From an uncultured Desulfobacter sp. (lineage in GTDB: Bacteria > Desulfobacterota > Desulfobacteria > Desulfobacterales > Desulfobacteraceae): 64,000 bases of DNA. Below, piece by piece: positions 41,353 through 48,586 of this stretch. The stretch spans positions 1 to 64,000 of the forward strand of contig NZ_OY762614.1 of the NCBI RefSeq assembly GCF_963666145.1, read 5' to 3'. The notes beneath the pieces were generated by a model. That model saw only the letters and a list, made by a program, of their open reading frames with translations. It did no database searches and had not been told where the DNA came from. Numbering within the stretch: the first letter of the stretch is position 1; every line of letters begins with the position of its first letter. The position numbers were made by a program, and so were the translations under genes.

Positions 41353-44187
41353 TTACAGGGAAACCGTTACGGCATTTCGAATTGCGGCCACCATTTCAGA
41401 TGACGAGCATCCCTTACTGATAAAATCAACGGCACCGGCTGAAATCATATCCCGGGCATAATCTTTTTTCTCATACATGGAAAGGGCCAGGATTTTTATG
41501 TTTGGATGGGCTCGACAAATACGGTGGGTCGCTTCAACCCCGTCGATACCGGGCATATTGATGTCCATCAAAATCACATCCGGGTTGAGCTGTTGGGCCA
41601 TCTCAACAATTTCCAGGCCGTCATGGGCCTGACCGATCACCTCGATACCGGGAGTTTCTTTGAGCGATTGGAAGACCCCTTTACGGAAGATGGCGTGGTC
41701 ATCTGCCAGAAGCACCCGAATATCTTTTTTTAAATGTTGAGAATCGGAATTATCCGCAGAGGTTTCGAGGGAATCTGCCGGCGCGTTATCGGCAGACAAA
41801 GAACCGGCCTCGGTTTTATAGGGCAGCAGAATATTAAACCGGCTGCCCTGGCCGGGTTTGCTTTCAATCTCAAAAGTTCCTCCGATCAAATTAATCCGCT
41901 CCTGTATACTGAACAGGCCGAAGCCTTGTTTCATATTTTCGGAAACAGAAATTTCAGATGGCACAAAACCACTGCCGGCATCCTGCACGCAAAGGCAGAG
42001 TTGATTTTCTCCGCTTTTTTCCAGACTCACCTGAGCTTCAAACATTCCGGAATGTTTGACCGAATTAAACAGCAATTCGCGGACCGACTCAAAAACCAAC
42101 AGCACAATATCCTCGGGGAGAGCTGCTTTTTCTATCTCAGATTTAAATGTCACGCGCAATCCATGGCGCTCCTGCATCCTGCCGGCAAGCCACCGAAGGC
42201 CTGAAATCAATCCCCCTCTGTAAAGCGCCGGAGGACTTAGATCCGCACTTAATGAACGGGCCATTTGGATACAAGTACCGATGGTTTCTTCAATCTTTCT
42301 AGCCATAGCATTTAATTGCGGATCCTCAATTTTACGCTCAAGGCCGCTCAGGTGAAGTTTGGCTGCCGCCATATACTGCTGGATACCGTCATGCAGCACC
42401 TTGGCGACCCGCCTGCGTTCCGCCTGTTCAGCCATAGTCAGCTTTCCGGCCAGGGCGCGCAGTTGGACGGCCTTGGACCTCAGTTCCTGATCCGCTTCCT
42501 GGTTGCGGGCGTCTGCCTTTATGCGTTGCTCAATTTCCTTTTGAAGACGCTCTACGGTCTGGTGCAGGGTCAGAGTCCGCTCGGCAACTTTGTCCTCCAG
42601 CAGTTCATTGGCGTCCTGGAGCTTTTTCTGAAATTGCTTCCACATGGTAATGTCTCGAAAAATAAGAACGAGCCCGGTTAAATCCCCATTTTTGTCTTTC
42701 ACCGGGTTTACGTCCTCCTCAATAGGAATCCGGGTTCCATCACGATGCAACAGCATGCCTTCATCGGGAAAAACCATCAATTGATCTTCATATAGAGAGT
42801 TCGACTCATTCTCTTTGCAAATGGGCTCTTTGTTTTCTTTTCGACACACTTGGAAAATCTGTTCTAATTTTTTTCCCAACGCCTCTGCCCGGGGCCACCC
42901 GGTCAATTTTTCCCCAGCCGGATTGATAAAGGCCACCCGACCGGTTTTATCCGTAGAGATAACACCATCCCCGAGGTGCGACAACGTGGTGTTCAGCAAC
43001 TCTCTTTGGGAAGATAAAGCGTCAACCGCTTCTTTTCTTTCAGTTATATCTTCAAAAATCGTTACAAATTCACCGAATTTAACCGAATACGCGTTGATGG
43101 AATACCATTTTTTGAGTGAAGCGGTATAGCTTTCAAACCGGACTGACTCTCCTTTAAGGGCAACGTTGCCATACACATTAATCCAATCCATTGGATCATT
43201 TTTTACATCCGGTAGCAACTGAGTCACTGTTTTCCCCGCTACATCCTGAAGGCCGGTCAACTTTTCAAAGGCTTGATTTGTTTCCAGAAATTCATAATCA
43301 ACGGGGTTACCATTTTCATCCAGGATCATCCGATGCCTGGCAAACCCGTCCATCATATTGGAAAACAACTTCTGATAATGCTCCCTGCTGTCGGCAAGAT
43401 CTTTGTACAGCAGGCTGTAAGGCTGTGAAAGGCCGGTTTCAATCAGCGCTTTGTACAGACAATAAAACGAAATGATTTTTAAATAATGACCGAGTATAAT
43501 GGCGGCACTGTAAACGCCGATATACGTTGTAAACAGCAATTCAGAAACAATGGTGATAACGATGGAGGCCTGCAGCCAATTGAAAAGTGTTTTGTCAAAC
43601 CGGGCCCGGTTGAAATAAAGGGCACCGAGCGCTGCAGCCAGAATCAAGCAGATGACGTACTCGCTGTTTTTTTTAAACGTGGTCAAGCCGCCCGCATTTT
43701 CAAGATAGCAGTCCGGAAAAATCTGCCAGTAAAATATAGAAAGCAAAATCAGCGTAGTAACGCCTGTAAACCCAAATAAATAGGTTTCTGCCTTTTTTTT
43801 GTTTTTAAAAATAAAAAATGAAGAGAGAAGTGTAATACTTTCAAGATAACGGGCAGAGACCCAAAGCTGGGTGGGGATATTGGCATCAATAGCGGGAATG
43901 ATATTGACCCCTTTATATGTCATGGCATGAACCAGATCCAGAATGCCCACGAAAAGATAGGCGATCCCGATAAAGGGAAAAAACTGCTTTTCTTTAAAAA
44001 ACGTTCTGGCGTTCCATGTCACCACAAAAATACTGCATGCGGTGACCACTGCAAACATTTCGGCCAGCATATGAAACAACAGCAAATTGTAGAGAGAACA
44101 GATATACAAGCCGACCAGCATCACTATAAAAGAGACTACACCGATGACACCTTTTTTATTGCTGTTATTCATCCTGCCGTCTACCAT
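41353..44187 (-). CDS. MASE3-PAS-PAS-HisKA_3-HATPase-REC hybrid sensor kinase
   Basis: 944 residues. An N-terminal MASE3 membrane sensor with seven or so helices (about 12-245; GIAYLFVGILDLVHAMTYKG is typical), two PAS domains (about 275-390 and 400-520), a coiled coil, a HisKA_3 domain with His in RRRVAKVLHDGIQQYM (about 595), an ATPase domain (ELLFNSVKHSG, QGFGLFSIQERI) and a NarL-type receiver with no DNA-binding domain (VLLADDHAIFRKG, VILMDINMPGIDG, ISKGCSS; about 820-940). The ATG overlaps the stop of the upstream kinase remnant (TAATG). The receiver may act as a phosphate relay to the regulator at 44951. Confidence 0.9.
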   Translation of the reverse strand: MVDGRMNNSNKKGVIGVVSFIVMLVGLYICSLYNLLLFHMLAEMFAVVTACSIFVVTWNARTFFKEKQFFPFIGIAYLFVGILDLVHAMTYKGVNIIPAIDANIPTQLWVSARYLESITLLSSFFIFKNKKKAETYLFGFTGVTTLILLSIFYWQIFPDCYLENAGGLTTFKKNSEYVICLILAAALGALYFNRARFDKTLFNWLQASIVITIVSELLFTTYIGVYSAAIILGHYLKIISFYCLYKALIETGLSQPYSLLYKDLADSREHYQKLFSNMMDGFARHRMILDENGNPVDYEFLETNQAFEKLTGLQDVAGKTVTQLLPDVKNDPMDWINVYGNVALKGESVRFESYTASLKKWYSINAYSVKFGEFVTIFEDITERKEAVDALSSQRELLNTTLSHLGDGVISTDKTGRVAFINPAGEKLTGWPRAEALGKKLEQIFQVCRKENKEPICKENESNSLYEDQLMVFPDEGMLLHRDGTRIPIEEDVNPVKDKNGDLTGLVLIFRDITMWKQFQKKLQDANELLEDKVAERTLTLHQTVERLQKEIEQRIKADARNQEADQELRSKAVQLRALAGKLTMAEQAERRRVAKVLHDGIQQYMAAAKLHLSGLERKIEDPQLNAMARKIEETIGTCIQMARSLSADLSPPALYRGGLISGLRWLAGRMQERHGLRVTFKSEIEKAALPEDIVLLVFESVRELLFNSVKHSGMFEAQVSLEKSGENQLCLCVQDAGSGFVPSEISVSENMKQGFGLFSIQERINLIGGTFEIESKPGQGSRFNILLPYKTEAGSLSADNAPADSLETSADNSDSQHLKKDIRVLLADDHAIFRKGVFQSLKETPGIEVIGQAHDGLEIVEMAQQLNPDVILMDINMPGIDGVEATHRICRAHPNIKILALSMYEKKDYARDMISAGAVDFISKGCSSSEMVAAIRNAVTVSL

Positions 44188-44675
44188 TATTCAGCTGTAA
44201 CTTCCGATATGGCTTTTTCAAAATATTCCAAAGGTAAATTAATTGAAAAAGTAGATCCGCGGCCCGGGGTACTCCAAATGTCGATGGTACCGCCATGACT
44301 TTCTACAATATTTCTGGCTAAAGTTAAGCCCAAACCTTTCCTTTCAGGATAGCAACCGTTCTCTCCTGAAAAAAAAGGCGCAAAAACTTGAGTCAACACA
44401 TCTTTTTCCATTCCGACACCATCATCCGTCACTGATAAACGCGCATATTCTCCGGCAGGGATACCATAGAATTCACATGAGCCATTCACCATGTTTACAA
44501 TATCCGTGCTCACAAGGATCATGCCTTTTCTTTCCGGCAAGGCTTGATACGCATTATCCAAAAGCGCCCGTGCCGCCCGACTGATTTTTTCAGCATCCAC
44601 GGCCACCGGGATTGTCCTCTCAAGCAGATTGAACTTCAGAACTACATTTGGACTGGATCTTTGGCCATGCTGCAT
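44187..44675 (-). CDS. Isolated HATPase domain, remnant of a sensor kinase
   Basis: 162 residues containing only the ATPase domain of a histidine kinase: ARALLDNAYQALPER (N box), VTDDGVGMEKDV (G1), KGLGLTLARNIVESHGG (G2). No dimerisation/His domain precedes it. A short frame with a good ribosome site (GGGGGTGGGG, ATG 44701; MEEHVEKIECSMAKDP) ends at 44642 after 19 codons and overlaps this frame, suggesting a frameshift and loss of the kinase middle. It is coupled to the MASE3 kinase gene by TAATG. It could still act as a phosphatase-like or dominant partner, but decay is more likely. Confidence 0.68.
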   Translation of the reverse strand: MQHGQRSSPNVVLKFNLLERTIPVAVDAEKISRAARALLDNAYQALPERKGMILVSTDIVNMVNGSCEFYGIPAGEYARLSVTDDGVGMEKDVLTQVFAPFFSGENGCYPERKGLGLTLARNIVESHGGTIDIWSTPGRGSTFSINLPLEYFEKAISEVTAE

Positions 44676-44950
44676 TCTATTTTTTCAACATGTTCTTCCA
44701 TTGCCCCACCCCCTTTATACAGATTACATAGCTCACACCCCAAAAAACAGCTCATGTTACCCTTGCAGACGCACAAATAGACAGGTTTCTAACAAAAGCT
44801 AAAAACTAAAATTGGTCGGATCAGTATACATTAGTATAAATAATTTTGATTTGATATGGGGGGATTTACCCATTTCCATCTGCAAGGCCGGTATTCCGGG
44901 GTGGGAATTATGATTGCAAAACGTTCAAGGCAAAAGGGGGTGCGTAAAAC

Positions 44951-45616
44951 TTAATTTCCGACCAGATTCTTTTCAATGGCAAAGGAAGTCAACTCGGAGA
45001 CATTATGCAAATCCAGTTTGTTCATAATGTTGGAACGGTGGCGCTCCACTGTTTTGGGGCTGATGCATAAAAGATCAGCCATCTCTTTGCTGGTGTATCC
45101 TTCGGCCACCAGTTTGAGGACCTCCCTCTCCCGCTGGGTCAGGCTGCCCCATGCTGTTTTGCTTTTAAGTTTCCTGCGGCCATCCAGAAAACCTTCCATG
45201 ACGGTGCCGGCAATTCCGGGGCTGATATAGGTTTTTCCTGAGAGAACCACATGGATGGCCTTTAGCAGCTCATCCTGGGATGAATCCTTCAGGCAATAGC
45301 CTGATGCCCCTGCATCAAAGCACTCCAGAATAAATTCATCGGAATCATGAATCGTCAAAGCCATAATTTTAGAATCCGGCATCTGGCGTTTAATCTCTTT
45401 GATGGCGGAGACCCCGTCCATTTTAGGCATGGACAGATCCATCATGACCAAGTCCGGCGGCTCTTTGAGAGAAAGGGTGGTTTCGATGGCGGCGAACCCG
45501 TCTTCTGCCTGGGCCACAACTTCAAGATCCGGATCCGAATCGATCATCAGGCATAGCCCTTCACGCAACAGGGTATTATCTTCAGCTATTACAATTCTTT
45601 TTATTTTCGAACCCAT
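44951..45616 (-). CDS. NarL/FixJ-family response regulator
   Basis: 221 residues: receiver domain (RIVIAEDNTLLREG, phospho-Asp in LVMMDLSMPKMDG near residue 58, Lys in YCLKDSS) and a C-terminal LuxR-type helix-turn-helix (SLTQREREVLKLVAEGYTSK, then ISPKTVERHRSNIMNKL). It is the only DNA-binding response regulator in the 23-46 kb signalling region, so it is the likely output of the HisKA_3-type kinases (41353 and 28201), which are the class that pairs with NarL regulators. Targets may include promoters with TACCCAT sites. Confidence 0.92.
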   Translation of the reverse strand: MGSKIKRIVIAEDNTLLREGLCLMIDSDPDLEVVAQAEDGFAAIETTLSLKEPPDLVMMDLSMPKMDGVSAIKEIKRQMPDSKIMALTIHDSDEFILECFDAGASGYCLKDSSQDELLKAIHVVLSGKTYISPGIAGTVMEGFLDGRRKLKSKTAWGSLTQREREVLKLVAEGYTSKEMADLLCISPKTVERHRSNIMNKLDLHNVSELTSFAIEKNLVGN

Positions 45617-45755
45617 GAAAAACCTTGAATTTTAAAGATGTTATAGAACAGCAAGCACATCATACCCAATATTTATTGATATACCATGCCCACTTAAATA
45701 TACCAAATAAATTCTTATGATTTATCAAAGATTAACTTTACCCGGCCCGAAAAAA

Positions 45756-45790
45756 CGGGGTGGTGTTTTTTGTTGAATGCAGCCACCCCG
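45756..45790 (-). terminator. Rho-independent terminator
   Basis: CGGGGTGG (45756-45763) pairs with CCACCCCG (45783-45790). On the minus strand the stem is followed by TTTTTTCGGG. It lies just downstream of the bfr remnant and ends the acnA-korA-korB transcript. Confidence 0.75.
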
Positions 45791-45798
45791 GTTGTCTG

Positions 45799-46003
45799 TT
45801 ATGCCTGTTCCCCGGAAACGGCAAATCCGTTGGTACCCAGCCCGGTAGCAGATGGGGTTCCGGCAATTCTGGCCAGGTAAGCGTCTCCCAAATTTTCAAT
45901 ATGGCCGGCAATATTGTCAAAATAGTTCAGATGAATCTGCTCTTCATCAATAATAGTCTCAAAAATTTTCACGGTAATGCTGTCGCCGTTTTGCCGACAT
46001 ACC
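45799..46003 (-). pseudogene. bfr: 3' fragment of a bacterioferritin gene
   Basis: Starting right after the korB stop, a minus-strand frame of about 67 codons reads VCRQNGDSITVKIFETIIDE, then a helix with NYFDNIAGHIENLGDAYL and the tail RIAGTPSATGLGTNGFAVSG, ending TAA 45799. This matches the last helix and the unusual IAGTPS-type tail of the Desulfovibrio bacterioferritin family. The first roughly 115 residues, including most ferroxidase ligands, are absent and there is no start codon or ribosome site. The break coincides with the end of korB, so the korAB-acnA block or a deletion removed the 5' part. Confidence 0.75.
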
Positions 46004-46004
46004 T

Positions 46005-46868
46005 CTAAAAAACCGCAATATATTCTTGAGCCTCTTTTACCAACCGGTCCGGATCAAAAGGATTGTCAATGAGCGGTCCTTTTTCCAGAACTTTGATTTG
46101 CGAAATAAACTCTTGTTTTTGCCTGGCATACAAAATGCCGACGGGTATCCGGTCCCCTGTTTCAAAGGCCAGTTTCATGGCCGCGTGAAAATCATCCCGG
46201 TTCTTGGTATCGTCCAGTTCATAGATCCGGTCTTTGTACCATTGGGCGGTATTGACCCGGTTAAAAGTGACGCAGGGCTGAAAAATATCGATTACGCTGA
46301 ATCCCTTGTATTCAATTGCCGCTTGAATCAGGCTGCTTAAATGCTCTGCATTTCCTGAAAACCCCCTGGCCACGAACCCGGCCCCCATGGTCAAGGCCAG
46401 CGCCGGACCGTTCAAGGGTTCTGATATCACGCCGCCAGGCTGCGTGGGTGTGATCATCCCCCGGGCCGATGTCGGAGAGGCCTGGCCCTTGGTCAGTCCG
46501 TAAATCCGGTTGTTATGCACTAAAAGCGTCATGTCCGCATTCCGGCGTACCGCATGGATAAAATGGTTACCGCCTTCACCGTAACAGTCTCCGTCCCCTG
46601 AATTGACCAGAATGTTCAAATCCTGATTGGCGATCTTCGCCCCCAGTGCAAGGGAGAGCGCACGGCCATGGATGCTGTGCAAAAAATTGCATTTTAAAAA
46701 ATGGGGCGTCTTGGCGGCCTGACCGATTCCCGAGACAATGAGCAGTTTTTCCGGCGGAATATCAAGCGCGAATAGGGCATCTTTCATGGCTTCAAGAATG
46801 CCGAAATTGCCGCACCCCGGGCACCACTGATTTTTGTACGCAGATTCATAACGTTCTTTATCTAACAT
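46005..46868 (-). CDS. korB: 2-oxoacid:ferredoxin oxidoreductase, beta subunit
   Basis: TPP-binding subunit (about 287 residues from ATG 46868, which lies just behind the korA stop with AAAGGAGC upstream). Motifs: NQWCPGCGNFGILEAM, SGIGQAAKTPHFL, SIHGRALSLALGAK, the TPP/Mg motif GDGDCYGEGGNHFIHAVRRN and NNRIYGLTKGQASPTS. With KorA it converts 2-oxoglutarate (or a related 2-oxoacid) and CoA to acyl-CoA and CO2 while reducing ferredoxin. The adjacent aconitase favours a 2-oxoglutarate role in the TCA cycle. An earlier in-frame start at 46898 would overlap korA. Confidence 0.9.
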   Translation of the reverse strand: MLDKERYESAYKNQWCPGCGNFGILEAMKDALFALDIPPEKLLIVSGIGQAAKTPHFLKCNFLHSIHGRALSLALGAKIANQDLNILVNSGDGDCYGEGGNHFIHAVRRNADMTLLVHNNRIYGLTKGQASPTSARGMITPTQPGGVISEPLNGPALALTMGAGFVARGFSGNAEHLSSLIQAAIEYKGFSVIDIFQPCVTFNRVNTAQWYKDRIYELDDTKNRDDFHAAMKLAFETGDRIPVGILYARQKQEFISQIKVLEKGPLIDNPFDPDRLVKEAQEYIAVF

Positions 46869-46869
46869 C

Positions 46870-48570
46870 TCAGGCAAGCTCCTTTTCTTTGAGTGCATCT
46901 GTTATAAAGCCGGATGTAAATGGCCTGCCGTCGTACTTGAGTACATATCCGGAAAAGTCTATATCCGTGTATTCCTTTAATATGCCGGCAAACTGAGCAC
47001 CGGCATTCATCTCAACACAGATATATTGTCTGTCTGAATCATTGTTCAGTACTTTTTTTACAGCATCTGCGGGGAACGGCCATATCTGGGAAAACAGCAG
47101 GCAGCCGACGTCCGAACCCCTGTCGCGCATATGTTCTGTGGCCTCTTTTATGGCACCGGCACTGGACCCCCAACCGATTAAAAGGGTATGTGCTTCTGGA
47201 TGCACAGCTTCCGGCGCATCCAGCTCTTCGGTCATGGCCGGCAGTTTGGCAAGGCGTTTTTCCATCATGGCGTTACGCGTGGCAATATCTTCGGTGATAT
47301 GCCCGTCCGGCCGATGTTCATCGCTGGACACTTTGACAAGGGCATCCCCTTTGCACGGCAGCGCCCGGGGGGATACGCCTGAATCCATTAAGGCAAACCG
47401 TTCGTATTTTTTCGGATCTGCTATATCTTCATCCGTCACGATAAAACGTTCCACATGCTTATCAATTGAGAACGGTTTTTCCAGCAGAAACAGGGCATCC
47501 ATCAAGTATTGATCAACCAGAATAATGGCAGGCACCTGGTATTTCTCTGATAAATGAAACGCCTTGCGGGTCTGTTCAAAAGCTTGTTCCGGTGTTCCCG
47601 GCGCAAATACGAATCTTGGGAAATCATCATGGGATGCGTGGATGGCAAATCGCAGATCTCCCTGGGCTGTTCGTGTGGGAAGACCGGTGGACGGTCCGGG
47701 GCGCATGGCATTTACAATCACCATGGGCGTCTCTGTCATACCGGCAAGTCCCAGGGCCTCGGTCATCAGACAGAACCCGCCTCCGGAAGTTGCCGTCATG
47801 GCCCTTGCCCCGGCAAACGAGGCCCCAATCACGATATTAGCGGCTGCAATTTCATCTTCGGCCTGCTCAACCACCAGATCCAACCGCTTACTCAATTCCG
47901 TTAAATGCAGCATGATGCCTGTGGCAGGGCTCATGGGGTAAAATGCCCCCACCCGGCAGTCGGCTGAAACCGCCCCGAGCGCAATGGCCTTGGCACAGGA
48001 AATAAGATTGCCTTTGGGAGCGGACGGCTCTGCCAAGGGTTGTTGTTCAAAGGAGACGTCCGCTACTTTGTCAAAGCCTTTTTGGGCCGCATCCAGATTC
48101 TTTTCCAGCAACTCCTGTTTAAGAGAGCCAAAATGATCTCTTATTGTAGTCTGGATTATATCCAGGTCGGCACCCAGTACCCGAAGGCCGGCAGCCGCCG
48201 CCACAGTATTGACAAACAACTTTGACCCACTCTCTTTGGCGAGTTTTTCAAAAGCCACGGGCACAACCTGGCCGGTGGTTGAAAAGTCCTCATCAGCCAG
48301 CACTACACTATTGTCCGCGAGGGATTGCCGATGGATCTGCCAGGTGTTTTCGTCCAGGGCGATCAACAGATCCACAATTTCCCGGGGTGAGTAAACCGGG
48401 GTATTGCTGATACGGATCTGGAAAAAACTGTGCCCCCCGCGAACCCGGGATTCAAAATCGTTGACGGCCATGGCAAAATACCCGGCCTTGCGACAGGCAG
48501 CCGCCAGGAGTGAACCGATGGTCTGAATGCCTTGGCCGGCGGCGCCGCCGATCAGTATGGTAATATCCAT
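46870..48570 (-). CDS. korA: 2-oxoacid:ferredoxin oxidoreductase, fused gamma-alpha subunit
   Basis: 566 residues: an N-terminal gamma domain (about 1-180; ILIGGAAGQGIQTIGSLLA, RVRGGHSFFQIRIS) fused to the alpha (pyrimidine-binding) domain (about 190-566; GAFYPMSPATGIM, EQAEDEIAAANIVIGASFAG, TATSGGGFCLMTEALGLAGM, RPGPSTGLPTRTAQGDLRF). This gamma-alpha fusion is typical of KorA. It lies 17 bp after acnA, with AAGGAG before the ATG, and runs into korB, so acnA-korA-korB form one operon for the ferredoxin-linked TCA cycle. Confidence 0.92.
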   Translation of the reverse strand: MDITILIGGAAGQGIQTIGSLLAAACRKAGYFAMAVNDFESRVRGGHSFFQIRISNTPVYSPREIVDLLIALDENTWQIHRQSLADNSVVLADEDFSTTGQVVPVAFEKLAKESGSKLFVNTVAAAAGLRVLGADLDIIQTTIRDHFGSLKQELLEKNLDAAQKGFDKVADVSFEQQPLAEPSAPKGNLISCAKAIALGAVSADCRVGAFYPMSPATGIMLHLTELSKRLDLVVEQAEDEIAAANIVIGASFAGARAMTATSGGGFCLMTEALGLAGMTETPMVIVNAMRPGPSTGLPTRTAQGDLRFAIHASHDDFPRFVFAPGTPEQAFEQTRKAFHLSEKYQVPAIILVDQYLMDALFLLEKPFSIDKHVERFIVTDEDIADPKKYERFALMDSGVSPRALPCKGDALVKVSSDEHRPDGHITEDIATRNAMMEKRLAKLPAMTEELDAPEAVHPEAHTLLIGWGSSAGAIKEATEHMRDRGSDVGCLLFSQIWPFPADAVKKVLNNDSDRQYICVEMNAGAQFAGILKEYTDIDFSGYVLKYDGRPFTSGFITDALKEKELA

Positions 48571-48586
48571 GATAAAATTCTCCTTG

